64,000 nucleotides of DNA from assembly GCF_011694815.1 (NCBI RefSeq), contig NZ_CP050177.1:5124001-5188000 (forward strand), written 5' to 3'. Origin of the DNA: Streptomyces liangshanensis (lineage in GTDB: Bacteria > Actinomycetota > Actinomycetes > Streptomycetales > Streptomycetaceae). This document shows positions 41,230 through 49,910 of this stretch, in pieces. The notes beneath the pieces are model-generated. The model was not told the origin of the DNA. It saw only the letters and a program-made list of their open reading frames with translations, and made no database searches. A program made the position numbers and the translations under genes. How positions within the stretch are numbered: position 1 is the first letter of the stretch; each line of letters starts with the position of its first letter.

Positions 41230-41304
41230 AGCGATCGGTGCCGAGCGTAGCATGGTCGGTCTCTTCAATGAACCAACCCCACCCGACCTTGTTAAGGTGA
41301 CCGC

Positions 41305-41832
41305 ATGGCTCTCGGGAAGGACTACACGGCCCAGCAGTGCTCGATGGCCCGCGCGTTGGAGATCATCGGCGAGCGCTGGACCCTCCTGATCGTCCGCGAC
41401 GCCTTCTACGGCGTACGGCGCTACAACGACTTCCTCACCCACCTCGGCGTGCCCCGCGCCGTCCTCGCCGCGCGCCTCCAGAGCCTGGAGCGGGCCGGCG
41501 TCCTGGAGAAGCGCCGCTACCAGGACACCCCGCCGCGCGACGAGTACGTCCTGACCGAACGCGGGCTCGCCCTCTGGCCCACCGTGCGCGCGCTCAGCGT
41601 CTGGGGCCGCGAGGTCGAAGGCGCCGGGCACCTGAGGATCTTCACCCACGCCGCGTGCGGCACCGAACTGGGTCCGTACGGCGAGTGCTCCGCCTGCGCC
41701 GTGCCCGTACCGCCGCACGACGTCGAGATGCTCCCGGGTCCCGACCTCGACCAGGATCCCGCGGACCCCGTGTGCCGGGCCCTCCTGCACCCACGCCGGC
41801 TGCTCCGGCCGCTCGCCACGGACCGGGTGTAG
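41305..41832 (+). CDS. HxlR family winged-helix regulator
   Basis: A 175-aa regulator. Residues about 12-105 match the HxlR domain: CSMARALEIIGERWTLLIVRDAFYGVRRYNDFLTHLGVPRAVLAARLQSLERAGVLEK, then YVLTERGLALWPTVRAL. Cys12 is the N-terminal Cys used for redox or aldehyde sensing in HypR-like members. The C-terminal 60 residues add a Cys-containing segment (HAACGTELGPYGECSACAVPVPP) that resembles a zinc-binding tail. It is divergent from the MFS exporter and probably represses it. ATG 41305. Confidence 0.9.
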   Translation: MALGKDYTAQQCSMARALEIIGERWTLLIVRDAFYGVRRYNDFLTHLGVPRAVLAARLQSLERAGVLEKRRYQDTPPRDEYVLTERGLALWPTVRALSVWGREVEGAGHLRIFTHAACGTELGPYGECSACAVPVPPHDVEMLPGPDLDQDPADPVCRALLHPRRLLRPLATDRV

Positions 41833-41881
41833 CCCACGGCCGATCCTGTATAACGGTTGGAGTGCCGACGAGAGGTGGCAG

Positions 41882-42196
41882 GTGATGGTCCGTACCGCGC
41901 TGCGCCAGCTGCGCTCCTCCGGCCTGCTGCTCTTCCTCCTCACCGAGGTCATGCTGCTGGACGCCGGCAGCCTCTCCGCCGCCGTCGCCCTCGCCGCCAC
42001 CGCCGCGGCCGGTTCCGCCCTCGCCGTGTGCGCGCACCTCAGCGCGCGCTCCGTGCCCGTCGTACCGCGTCAGCGGGTACGGACCGCCATCCGCGACCGC
42101 GAGCAGCGCACCGCCTTCCTCCCGCAACGGGATCCCGACGCCTCCGGCCGTACCAGGCCCCGAGCGCCCGGCCGTCCTCTGCCGACGGCCGCGTAA
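41882..42196 (+). CDS. Small membrane protein preceding yidC paralogue (DUF6412-like)
   Basis: A 104-aa protein. One or two hydrophobic helices (SSGLLLFLLTEVMLLDAGSLSAAVALAATAAAGSALAV) are followed by a basic, Pro/Arg-rich cytosolic tail (PVVPRQRVRTAIRDREQRTAFLPQRDPDASGRTRPR). Small proteins with the end motif RxTAFLPQRDPDAxGRxRPRAP regularly precede the second YidC of Streptomyces; I recall them as DUF6412 but am not certain of the number. Start GTG 41882 or ATG 41885, with GAGAGG seven to ten bases upstream. A possible accessory of the insertase. Confidence 0.75.
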   Translation: MMVRTALRQLRSSGLLLFLLTEVMLLDAGSLSAAVALAATAAAGSALAVCAHLSARSVPVVPRQRVRTAIRDREQRTAFLPQRDPDASGRTRPRAPGRPLPTAA

Positions 42197-42372
42197 GGGT
42201 TCACCGACCCCCACCACCCTCCATCACCACCGCTTGAGCGCTCCAGTGCTTGAGTGCTGAGACATGGCGGCGCTGTTCCCTGGCGCCCCCTCCCCACCTC
42301 GGTGTCCCCGCGCGGATCGTCCTGCCGCATTCCCATTCGTCCGGCACGACGAGACCCCTCGGAGGGCTCACC

Positions 42373-43143
42373 ATGTCCGTCTTCATGTCCGTCTTCGCCG
42401 ACCTGGTCGGCAACTTCGCCGACCTGCTCCAGCCGGTCTTCCACCACGGGGCGGCCGCGGCGGCGATCATCCTCTTCACCCTGCTGGTACGGCTCGCGAT
42501 CCACCCCCTCTCCCGGGCGTCGGCGCGCGGGCAGAAGGCCCGGTCCCGGCTGGCCCCGCAGATCGCGGAGCTGCGCAAGAAGCACGCCAAGGACCCCGAG
42601 CGCATGAAGAAGGCGCTCATGGAACTGCACACGGCGGAGAAGGTCTCGCCACTGTCGGGCTGCCTGCCGAGCCTGTTGCAGATGCCGGCGTTCTTCCTGA
42701 TGTACCACCTGTTCTCCCGTAGCGAGATCGGCGGCCGGGCCAACGAACTCCTCGGCCACTCCCTCTTCGCCGCCCCGCTCCACGGCCGCTGGGCCGACGC
42801 GCTCGCTCACGGCGGGCTGTTCGGTCCGGCGGGTGCGGTGTACGCCGTCCTCTTCGCGATCGTCGCGGGTGTCGCGACCTTCAACTATCGCCGGATGAAG
42901 CGGCAGATGGCGGCCGCGCCCGCCCCCGCGACGCCCGCCGGGCCGGACGGGCAGCAGGTCGCCGGGCTCGCCACGATGATGAAGTTCATGCCGCTGATGT
43001 CCTTCGCGACGCTCTTCACGGTCGCCGTGGTGCCGCTGGCGGCCGCGCTGTACGTCGTGACGAGCACCACATGGACGGCCGCCGAGCGCTACTTCCTCTA
43101 CCGCGACATGCCGTTGGCGGGGGCGCTGGCCAGCCCGGTGTGA
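42373..43143 (+). CDS. YidC/Oxa1 family membrane protein insertase paralogue
   Basis: A 256-aa polytopic membrane protein with five predicted helices. AAAAIILFTLLVRLAIHPLS carries the conserved positively charged groove residue (Arg in LLVRL). The helical hairpin in KARSRLAPQIAELRKKHAKDPERMKKALMELH is the coiled-coil C1 region of YidC. PLSGCLPSLLQMPAFFLMYHLFS is the conserved second transmembrane unit. It is shorter than the main YidC (about 430 aa in Streptomyces) and away from rpmH-rnpA, so it is a second copy, perhaps for particular membrane proteins. Start ATG 42373. Confidence 0.9.
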   Translation: MSVFMSVFADLVGNFADLLQPVFHHGAAAAAIILFTLLVRLAIHPLSRASARGQKARSRLAPQIAELRKKHAKDPERMKKALMELHTAEKVSPLSGCLPSLLQMPAFFLMYHLFSRSEIGGRANELLGHSLFAAPLHGRWADALAHGGLFGPAGAVYAVLFAIVAGVATFNYRRMKRQMAAAPAPATPAGPDGQQVAGLATMMKFMPLMSFATLFTVAVVPLAAALYVVTSTTWTAAERYFLYRDMPLAGALASPV

Positions 43144-43153
43144 GGCGGCGGAC

Positions 43154-43197
43154 GGTCAGGGCTGCCGGTCGGTCCGGTCAGGGCTGCCGGTCGGTCC
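43154..43197. repeat. Perfect 22-bp tandem duplication
   Basis: GGTCAGGGCTGCCGGTCGGTCC occurs at 43154-43175 and again at 43176-43197, immediately after the YidC paralogue stop. No internal symmetry suggests a terminator; probably slipped-strand duplication. Confidence 0.85.
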
Positions 43198-43375
43198 AGG
43201 TGATGAACCGGGGCTTGCACAGTGATCCGATGTCTTGGAGGATCGAACGGCCCGCCTGCGGCTGTGTCCCCGGGACGGGCCACCCCCGGACACCCGGCCC
43301 GGGGCCCGCCCCGTTCGGCCGACCCGGCCCGACCCGGCTCAGTTCTACCCCGCTCGACCAGAGGGAGAAACACCA

Positions 43376-44236
43376 ATGAAGTTGTTGCGAGTCGGTACGG
43401 CGGGGGCGGAGCGCCCGGCGTTGCTCGACCAGGACGGTACGACCCTCCGGGACCTTTCCGGCCTGGTCACGGACATCGACGGCGCGCTCCTCGCCGACGA
43501 GGCCGCCCTGGAGCGGGTGCGCGCCGCGGCCGCTTCCGGCGACCTGCCCGTCATCGACCAGGGCGGTCTGCGCATCGGGGCGCCCGTCGCGCGCATCGGC
43601 AAGATCGTCTGCATCGGCCTGAACTACCACGACCACGCCCGCGAGACCGGGGCCGAGATCCCCACCGAGCCGATCATCTTCTTCAAGGCTCCGGACACAG
43701 TGGTCGGACCTGATGACACGGTCCTCGTCCCCCGCCGCAGCGTGAAGACCGACTGGGAGGTCGAGCTGGCGGTGGTGATCGGGCGTACCGCCCGCTACCT
43801 GGACTCCGTGGAGGAGGGGCTGGCGCACGTCGGCGGGTACGCCGTCTCGCACGACGTCTCCGAGCGCGAGTTCCAGTTGGAGCGCGGGGGCCAGTGGGAC
43901 AAGGGCAAGAACTGCGAGACGTTCAACCCGCTCGGCCCCTGGCTGGTCACGGCGGACGAGGTGCCGGACCCGCAGACCCTCGCGATGAAGCTCAGCGTGA
44001 ACGGCGAGGTCAAGCAGGACGGGACGACGGCGGACCAGATCTTCGGGGTCGGGGAAGTGGTGCGGTACGTCAGCCAGTTCATGACCCTCTACCCGGGTGA
44101 CGTCATCAACACCGGGACCCCGGCGGGCGTGGCGCTCGGGCAGCCCGAGCCGAAGCCGTACCTGCGGCCGGGCGATGTGGTGGAGCTGGAGATCGCCGGG
44201 CTGGGCCGGCAGCGGCAGCAGCTCAAGGGCGCGTAG
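43376..44236 (+). CDS. Fumarylacetoacetate hydrolase family protein
   Basis: A 286-aa enzyme of the FAH superfamily. The core begins at residue about 75: GKIVCIGLNYHDHARETG, IIFFKAPDTVVGPDDTVLVP, and the metal-binding Glu set in DWEVELAVVIGRTARYLD. SDVSEREFQLERGGQWDKGKNCETFNPLGPWLV-like and YPGDVINTGTPAGVALGQ segments complete it. Members split or isomerise C-C bonds in 2-keto acids (for example 2-hydroxyhepta-2,4-diene-dioate isomerase or ureidoglycolate lyase). No aromatic-degradation genes adjoin it, so the substrate is open. ATG 43376 follows GAGGGAGA. Confidence 0.92.
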   Translation: MKLLRVGTAGAERPALLDQDGTTLRDLSGLVTDIDGALLADEAALERVRAAAASGDLPVIDQGGLRIGAPVARIGKIVCIGLNYHDHARETGAEIPTEPIIFFKAPDTVVGPDDTVLVPRRSVKTDWEVELAVVIGRTARYLDSVEEGLAHVGGYAVSHDVSEREFQLERGGQWDKGKNCETFNPLGPWLVTADEVPDPQTLAMKLSVNGEVKQDGTTADQIFGVGEVVRYVSQFMTLYPGDVINTGTPAGVALGQPEPKPYLRPGDVVELEIAGLGRQRQQLKGA

Positions 44237-44277
44237 GGCGCGACGTCGGGGGCGGGGGCTGGTAGGGCCTGGCAGAG

Positions 44278-44300
44278 GCGGGCTCGGACTTGGAGCCCGC
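44278..44300. terminator. Hairpin between FAH-family gene and UPF0303 gene
   Basis: GCGGGCTC (44278-44285) pairs with GAGCCCGC (44293-44300) over a 7-nt loop between convergent genes. Short but GC-only stem. Confidence 0.5.
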
Positions 44301-44366
44301 CCCGGCCGGGCGCGTGCGGGGCGGGCTCGGGTCAGCCGCCCCCGTGCGTGTCCCCGCTCCCCCCCG

Positions 44367-44864
44367 TCACTCTCCCGACAGGGCCGCCAGCTTCGCCAGC
44401 GCCTCCACCACCATCGCGTGGTCCTCCGCCTGCGGCAGCCCGGAGACCGTCACCGTGCCGATGACGCCCGCGCCCTCGACCGTGATCGGGACCGCGCCGC
44501 CGTGCGCCGCGTACAGGTCCGGGTCCAGGCGCGACGACTCCTCGAACGTCGTGCCCTTCTCGCGGAAGCGCGTACCGACGAGGAACGAGCTCGCGCCGTA
44601 CCGCTCCGCCACCCGCCGCTTGCGGTCGATCCAGGCGTCGTTGTCGGCCGTCGAGCCCGGCAGCGCGTAGTGGAACAGCTGCTGGGGCCCCCGGCGGATG
44701 TCGATCGCCACCGGCGCCCGCCGCTCCCTCGCCAGCTCCACGAGGAGCGTGCCGAGCGCCCACGCGTCGTCGTGGGTGAAGTGACGGAGGGTCAGTTCCG
44801 CCTCCCGCGCTTCGAGTTCGGCCGCGGTGGGGGCAGAGGGAGGGGTGGCGGGAGAGGTGCTCAT
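44367..44864 (-). CDS. UPF0303 / heme-degrading-domain family protein
   Basis: A 165-aa protein. LRHFTHDDAWALGTLLVELARERRAPVAIDI is the family opening, followed by FHYALPGSTADNDAWIDRKRRVAERYG, SFLVGTRFREKG, HGGAVPITVEGAGVIGTVTVSGLPQAEDHAMVVEAL. This is the alpha/beta fold shared with GlcG/HbpS and yeast YBR137W. Some relatives bind heme or cobalamin, but the biochemical role here is unknown. Its ATG overlaps the stop of the upstream Gfo/Idh gene (ATGA), so the two are translated together and may act on one pathway. Confidence 0.9.
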   Translation of the reverse strand: MSTSPATPPSAPTAAELEAREAELTLRHFTHDDAWALGTLLVELARERRAPVAIDIRRGPQQLFHYALPGSTADNDAWIDRKRRVAERYGASSFLVGTRFREKGTTFEESSRLDPDLYAAHGGAVPITVEGAGVIGTVTVSGLPQAEDHAMVVEALAKLAALSGE

Positions 44865-45958
44865 GCGTGGGCCTCCAGATCGATCGTGACGCCCTCGCGC
44901 GCCGAGCGCCGGGCCGCTTCCAGGACATCCAGGGCCGCCGCCGCCTCGTGCGCCGACACCGGCGGAGCCGTACCCTCGCGCAGCGCGGTGGCGATCCCCG
45001 CGTAGAACGCCGGGTAGTCGCCCGGTTCCGTCTCCACCGGTTCGCCGCCCCCGGTCGCGGGGGACTCCCCGGAGCCGATCCGGCCCCACATCGAGGCGGG
45101 TTCCACTCCCCAGGGTGCGTACGTGCCGGGCCGCCGGCCCTCGCGGAGGTCAGCCTCCTGCGGGTCGAGGCCGTACTTCACATAGCCCGCCGACGATCCC
45201 AGCACCCGGAAACGCGGGCCGAGTTGAGCGGTGGTGGCGCTCGCGTACAGGTGGGAGCGGACGCCGTTCGCGTGGGTGATCGCGAGGAAGGTGTCGTCGT
45301 CCGCCCGCGCGCCGGGGCGCCGTACGTCGGACTCCGCGTACACCCGTACCGCCGGTCCGAAGAGGACCAGCGCCTGGTCGACGATGTGGCTGCCCAGGTC
45401 GAACAGCAGCCCGCCGATCTCCTCCGCCGAACCGGACTCGCGCCAGCCGCCCTTGAGTTGGGGACGCCACCGCTCGAACCGCGATTCAAAGCGCTGTACG
45501 TCGCCCAGCTCGCCGGCCTCGATCAGGCGGGCGAGCGTGCGGAAGTCGTTGTCCCAGCGGCGGTTCTGGAAGACGGAGAGCAGCAGGCCCCGCGACTCGG
45601 CGAGCGCGGCCAACTCCCGCGCGTCGGCAGCGGATCCGGAGAGCGGCTTGTCCACGACCACCGGCAGGCCGGCCTGCAGCGCGGCGGTCGCGAGGGGGAC
45701 GTGGGTCTTGTTGGGGGAGGCGACGACCACCAGGTCGAGCGTGTCGGCGCGCGCCCACAGCTCGTCCGGCGACGCCGCGAACCGTACGCCGGGGAACTCG
45801 GCGCGCGCCTGCTCCTGGCGCTCGGGGTTCGAGGTGACGATCGTGTCGAGCACCAGGCCCTCGGTCGCGGTGATCAGGGGGGCGTGGAAGACGGAGCCCG
45901 CGAGGCCGTAGCCCACAAGGGCGACGCGCAGGGCGGTGCCGGTCCCGGTATCAGTCAT
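44861..45958 (-). CDS. Gfo/Idh/MocA family NAD(P)-dependent oxidoreductase
   Basis: A 365-aa dehydrogenase. LRVALVGYGLAGSVFHAPLI is the Rossmann GxGxxG. VVVASPNKTHVPLATAALQAGLPVVVDKPLS contains the conserved EKP-like motif (here DKP). LFDLGSHIVDQALVLFG carries the His of the catalytic GxHxxD. Family members oxidise or reduce sugars, inositols or their phosphates. It is divergent from a ROK-family regulator, with an operator-like palindrome in the shared 55 bp, and coupled to the UPF0303 gene, so a sugar-responsive small operon is likely. ATG 45958. Confidence 0.93.
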   Translation of the reverse strand: MTDTGTGTALRVALVGYGLAGSVFHAPLITATEGLVLDTIVTSNPERQEQARAEFPGVRFAASPDELWARADTLDLVVVASPNKTHVPLATAALQAGLPVVVDKPLSGSAADARELAALAESRGLLLSVFQNRRWDNDFRTLARLIEAGELGDVQRFESRFERWRPQLKGGWRESGSAEEIGGLLFDLGSHIVDQALVLFGPAVRVYAESDVRRPGARADDDTFLAITHANGVRSHLYASATTAQLGPRFRVLGSSAGYVKYGLDPQEADLREGRRPGTYAPWGVEPASMWGRIGSGESPATGGGEPVETEPGDYPAFYAGIATALREGTAPPVSAHEAAAALDVLEAARRSAREGVTIDLEAHA

Positions 45959-45964
45959 ACGCCT

Positions 45965-45989
45965 ACTTAAGCAACGCTGTTGCCAAAGT
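45965..45989. promoter_or_regulatory. Probable ROK operator
   Basis: ACTTAAGCAAC (45965-45975) and GTTGCCAAAGT (45979-45989) match as inverted repeats at 9 of 11 positions around GCT. It lies in the 55-bp gap between the divergent oxidoreductase and ROK genes. The core GCAAC-N3-GTTGC resembles sites of ROK/XylR-type repressors. Confidence 0.65.
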
Positions 45990-46013
45990 GCAAGAGCGGA
46001 GGAGAATGGCGGG

Positions 46014-47276
46014 GTGGACGTGGACACGGAGAGCGCGGGGAGCGGTGCGGGCGGCGGTGTCGCCGGCGGTGCGGGCGCAGGTAAGGGCGGCGGTACGGGT
46101 GCCGGTACGGGCGCCGGGTTCCGGCATCCGGCGGGTGCGCTTGCCGGGCCGGGGGCCAACCTGCCCGTGCTGCGGGGGCACAACGCGGCGCTGGTGCTCG
46201 ACCTGCTCCGGACGGCGGGGGCGGCCGGCATCAGCCGGCTGGAGCTCGCCGAGGGTACGGGACTGACCCCGCAGGCCGTCAGCAAGATCACCGCGAGGCT
46301 GCGTACGGAGGGGCTCGTCGTCGAGGCGGGGCGCCGGGCGTCCACCGGTGGGAAGCCGAGGACGGTCCTGCGGCTCGTGCCGTCCGCCGCCTACGCGGTC
46401 GGCCTGCACCTGGACCGCGACGAGCTGACGGCGGTGCTGGTGGACCTGGCGGGGGCGGTGGCCGGCGCGCGGACGGTTCCGTTCGACCTGGGCGCGGGGG
46501 CGGCGGAGGTCGTCGCGGCGGCGGTGGCGCAGGTGGGGTGTCTGGTGGGCGCGGTGGTGGGGGAGGGGGAGGTCGTCGCCGGGGTCGACGCGGGGGCGCG
46601 TGCGGGCGTGGCCGGCGGGGGGCTGCTCGGGGTCGGGGTCGCGCTGCCGGGTCCGCTGGATCACCGCACCGGCGTGCTCGGGCGCGTCACCGGCTTCCCC
46701 GCGTGGGACGGCTACCCGCTGCGCGACGCGCTCGCCGCACGCCTCGGGCTGCCGGTCGTCCTGGACAAGGACACCAACGCCGCCGCCCTGGGCCTCGCCC
46801 TGCGGGGACCCGGCGACTCGTTCGCGTACCTCCACCTCGGTACGGGGCTGGGCGCCGGCCTGGTCCTGGGCGGCGCGCTCCACCGGGGGGTCCGCACGGG
46901 GGCGGGGGAGTTCGGGCACCAGGTCATCCAGCTCGACGGGCCGCCGTGCGACTGCGGCAACCGGGGCTGTATCGAGGCGCTGTGCCTGGCGGCGGTCGCG
47001 CGCGGCGACCTGGCGGAGGCGGCGCGCGTGCTCGGCGCGGGGGCGGCCAACCTGGTGGGGCTGCTCGACATCGACCGGGTGCTGCTCGGCGGCCGGACGA
47101 TCGCCGCGCACGAGGAGCGCTTCGTACGGGGCGTGGGGGCGGCGGTCGCCGAACGGGGCCGGGGCGCGGTGGTCCCGGTGGGGAGGGCCGAAGGGGCGTA
47201 CCCGGTGGCGGAGGGGGCGGCGCAGCTGGTGCTGGCTCCGGTGTTCGGACGGGGGCGGGGCGCCGAACTGGGGTGA
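46014..47276 (+). CDS. ROK family transcriptional regulator
   Basis: A 420-aa regulator. A Gly-rich N-terminal 45 residues precede a winged helix (GAAGISRLELAEGTGLTPQAVSKITARLRTEGLV, about 65-105). The sugar-kinase-like ROK domain follows: VGVALPGPLDHRTG, LDKDTNAAALG, LGTGLGAGLVLGGALHRG, and the zinc motif GHQVIQLDGPPCDCGNRGCIEAL. It likely binds a sugar or sugar phosphate and represses the divergent oxidoreductase operon and itself. The GTG at 46014 has GGAGGAG nine bases upstream. Confidence 0.9.
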   Translation: MDVDTESAGSGAGGGVAGGAGAGKGGGTGAGTGAGFRHPAGALAGPGANLPVLRGHNAALVLDLLRTAGAAGISRLELAEGTGLTPQAVSKITARLRTEGLVVEAGRRASTGGKPRTVLRLVPSAAYAVGLHLDRDELTAVLVDLAGAVAGARTVPFDLGAGAAEVVAAAVAQVGCLVGAVVGEGEVVAGVDAGARAGVAGGGLLGVGVALPGPLDHRTGVLGRVTGFPAWDGYPLRDALAARLGLPVVLDKDTNAAALGLALRGPGDSFAYLHLGTGLGAGLVLGGALHRGVRTGAGEFGHQVIQLDGPPCDCGNRGCIEALCLAAVARGDLAEAARVLGAGAANLVGLLDIDRVLLGGRTIAAHEERFVRGVGAAVAERGRGAVVPVGRAEGAYPVAEGAAQLVLAPVFGRGRGAELG

Positions 47277-47639
47277 GGGGGGTGGCGCGAGCTGGGGTGA
47301 GGGGCGGTACGGGGTTGCCGGGCACGGGTTGTGGCCGCCGGCCCGCTCCAGCGCCTCACGCCGGAAGACGCCCAGGTGGACGGTCTCGGCGGGGCCGGCT
47401 TGGTCATCGGTGTGGGAGACCGCGTTCAGCGCTGCCGGGGCGTGGCCGGTCGGGTTGGGCACGGTGGGTGGGTCCGTGGCTGCGGCGGGGCGGGGTGCTG
47501 CGGCTCGGCTGATCGGGTGTATTCGTACGACTTTCATACCGTTCTGTGTCGTGGTGCCCGGGCGGTGGGGGTCGCGCGTGGCAGCGTCGGGCACCGTCCG
47601 TGTCCTGACCGCTTCGCGAGCAGCAAAGGCCGTGACCCC
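47277..47639. other. 363-bp gap with a probable pseudogene fragment and the LAxTG gene promoter
   Basis: After the ROK stop, CTGGGGTGAGGGG occurs twice (about 47267 and 47293). A minus-strand coding remnant follows (separate entry), then 100 bp of unremarkable leader for the LAxTG protein. No other gene is evident. Confidence 0.5.
47328..47470 (-). pseudogene. Remnant of a family 2 glycosyltransferase gene (tentative)
   Basis: On the minus strand an uninterrupted stretch reads DDQAGPAETVHLGVFRREAL then ERAGGHN. This closely resembles the acceptor-side motif of GT2 enzymes (xxDTVYLGVFRRExLExVGGYDE), including the upstream NPTG segment. No more than about 50 residues are recognisable. Upstream there is no UDP-sugar domain, and downstream the frame runs into the ROK gene antisense. 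A chance match is possible but the run of matching residues is long. Confidence 0.4.
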
Positions 47640-48833
47640 ATGCGACTGCGACGTGCCCTCGCCCCCACGCTCGGAGTCATCGCGGCGACCGCGGTGGCCC
47701 CCGCCCTGGCGCCCCCGGCCCAGGCCGCGATGCCGGACCTGCCCACGACCACCCACGCGGCCCCCGCGAACACCGGGAGCGCCGCGAACACCGCGAGTGC
47801 CGGGAGCGCCGCCGCCCGTACCGCCTGGGCCGCGCGCGTGGTCGCCCTCGTGCGGGCCGCGCGACACGTCGGTACGCCCGGGGTCGCCGCGCCTGCCGGG
47901 CCCGTCGGTCTCGCCGTGCGCCCCGGCCCCGTCGGTCTCGGCGTGCCCGCCGGGGCCGCCGGTCCCGCCGGCCGCGGCCTCCTCCTCCCCGGGCCCGAGG
48001 CCGGCCGGCAGCCGCGCTGCGGGAAGGCGTCCGACCCCGACTTCCCCATCGACACCCGCATCCACGGCGGCCCGCGTTCCTACCGGGCCGGTGGCGGACC
48101 CGGCACCTGGTACCTCGACCTCACCAACACCACCGCCGACGCCTGCCACGACATCCACCCCGTGATCGTCCTCGTCGACCGGGCCCGGGTCCTCAAGCCC
48201 TCCCAGGTGAAGCTCCAGATGTCCGACGGCGGGGGAAAGTGGCGGACGCTCTCGCTGGAGCGGTCCGACGAGGACGAGACGCTCGGGATCCTCGACGACG
48301 GTTCGCCCGGCTTCGCCGTTCCGGCGGGGCGTACCGTCACCGTCCGCGCCCGGCTCACCTTCGCCCGGGGCACCCGGCCCAACACGATCGAGGTCAACTC
48401 CGCGACCGTGCAACGCCGCGGGGACGACGGGGACTGGGTCGGGAAGTCCAACTCCTACCGGTTCTCGGTCGGTCGCGTGGACGACGACACCGACCCCGGC
48501 GTCGAGGAGGACGTGCCGGCCGGCCGGCCCAGCGGCCACGCCACCGGGCGCCCGGACGGCTCCGCCACCGACCGCCCCGCCGACCCCGGCACCCGCCCCC
48601 GCGGCGACTCCTCCGCCGCTACGCGCCCCGGGGTCGGCGGCCTCGGCGAGGAGACCCCGGCGCCCGGGCGCCGGCCGGGCGACGCGTCGGCCGCCCCGCG
48701 CCCGGAGAGCCCCGAACTCGCCGCGACCGGCCCCGGCGGCACCCTCGCCCGGAGCCTCGCCGCCGGTGCGCTGCTCGCCGCGGGCGGCGGGCTGTTCGTC
48801 GCCTTCCGGCGGCGGCGGGCCCGGCGGGTCTGA
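47640..48833 (+). CDS. Secreted, LAxTG-type sortase-anchored surface protein
   Basis: A 397-aa exported protein. Signal peptide at residues 1-30 (LRRALAPTLGVIAATAVAPALAPPAQA-A). An Ala/Gly/Pro-rich region runs to about 120. A beta-rich domain (about 120-280) with TWYLDLTNTTADACHDIHPVIVLVDR and PNTIEVNSATVQRR follows, then a Pro/Asp/Arg-rich wall-spanning stretch. The C-terminus is a sorting signal: PELAATGPGG (LAxTG), a hydrophobic helix and RRRRARRV. Streptomyces class E/F sortases use LAxTG-like motifs, and a sortase gene lies 2 kb downstream. Function of the exposed domain unknown. Confidence 0.85.
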   Translation: MRLRRALAPTLGVIAATAVAPALAPPAQAAMPDLPTTTHAAPANTGSAANTASAGSAAARTAWAARVVALVRAARHVGTPGVAAPAGPVGLAVRPGPVGLGVPAGAAGPAGRGLLLPGPEAGRQPRCGKASDPDFPIDTRIHGGPRSYRAGGGPGTWYLDLTNTTADACHDIHPVIVLVDRARVLKPSQVKLQMSDGGGKWRTLSLERSDEDETLGILDDGSPGFAVPAGRTVTVRARLTFARGTRPNTIEVNSATVQRRGDDGDWVGKSNSYRFSVGRVDDDTDPGVEEDVPAGRPSGHATGRPDGSATDRPADPGTRPRGDSSAATRPGVGGLGEETPAPGRRPGDASAAPRPESPELAATGPGGTLARSLAAGALLAAGGGLFVAFRRRRARRV

Positions 48834-49037
48834 GACGCGGGCGCCCCGGCCGGGGCGGCGCTCCCAACATCCCTACCCTCAGAGGCAGTTGGCCGCCCCC
48901 GACCGCCTCCGCGTCCCCGCTCCGCCCCCGCCTCCGCCCGCGCCCCGGACGCGTGCGCGGTCCTGCCGTCCGCTCGTTACGCTGGATGGGTCGGACCGAG
49001 CACCATTTTTGGCCACAGCAGAGCGGAGAACAATCCA

Positions 49038-49817
49038 GTGGCAGAGCGCAAGCCGATCGAATCCTGGCTCACCGACATGGACGGTGTCCTCATCCACGAA
49101 GGGGTTCCGATCCCCGGCGCGGCGGAGTTCCTCAAGGCGTTGCGGGAGTCGGGGAAGCCCTTCCTCGTCCTCACCAACAACTCCATCTACACCCCCCGCG
49201 ACCTCCAGGCCAGGCTTGCCCGCATGGGGCTCGACGTACCGGTGCACAACATCTGGACGTCGGCGCTCGCCACCGCCAAGTTCCTGGAGACGCAGCGGCC
49301 CGGCGGTACGGCGTACGTGATCGGCGAAGCGGGTCTCACCACCGCCCTGCACGACATCGGCTACATCCTCACGGACCACGAGCCGGACTACGTGGTGCTC
49401 GGCGAGACCCGTACGTACAGCTTCGAGGCCCTGACCCGGGCGATCCGGCTGATCAACGGCGGCTCGCGGTTCATCTGCACCAACCCCGACGAGACCGGCC
49501 CCTCCACCGAGGGCCCGCTGCCCGCCACCGGCGCGGTGGCCGCGCTGATCACGAAGGCGACCGGCAAGGACCCGTACTTCGCGGGCAAGCCGAACCCGCT
49601 GATGATGCGGACCGGGCTCAACGCCATCGGCGCGCACTCCGAGACCAGCGCCATGATCGGCGACCGCATGGACACCGACGTCCTGGCGGGTCTGGAGGCC
49701 GGGATGGAGACCTTCCTGGTGCTCACGGGAGTGACCACACCGGCCGACATCGACCGCTATCCGTTCCGTCCTTCGACGGTCGTTGACTCGATCGCCGACC
49801 TGGTGGACCGTATCTGA
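49038..49817 (+). CDS. HAD-IIA family phosphatase (NagD-like)
   Basis: A 259-aa cytosolic phosphatase. The nucleophile motif is LTDMDGVLIHEG (DxD). LTNNSIYTPRDLQARL is the Ser/Thr motif II, GKPNPLMMRTGLNAIG carries the Lys of motif III, and MIGDRMDTDVLAGLEAGM is the acidic motif IV. The C2-type cap between residues about 85 and 190 marks subfamily IIA, which includes NagD and p-nitrophenyl phosphatases acting on nucleotides or sugar phosphates. Start GTG at 49038. Substrate unknown. Confidence 0.93.
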   Translation: MAERKPIESWLTDMDGVLIHEGVPIPGAAEFLKALRESGKPFLVLTNNSIYTPRDLQARLARMGLDVPVHNIWTSALATAKFLETQRPGGTAYVIGEAGLTTALHDIGYILTDHEPDYVVLGETRTYSFEALTRAIRLINGGSRFICTNPDETGPSTEGPLPATGAVAALITKATGKDPYFAGKPNPLMMRTGLNAIGAHSETSAMIGDRMDTDVLAGLEAGMETFLVLTGVTTPADIDRYPFRPSTVVDSIADLVDRI

Positions 49818-49910
49818 GCAGGTCAGCGGGGTGCGCCGAGAGGTGGGCGGCCGCTGCGGATGCGAAAACCCGCCGCGCGGGTGAGCCTGGCGTCTACCAG
49901 GAGGTTCACC

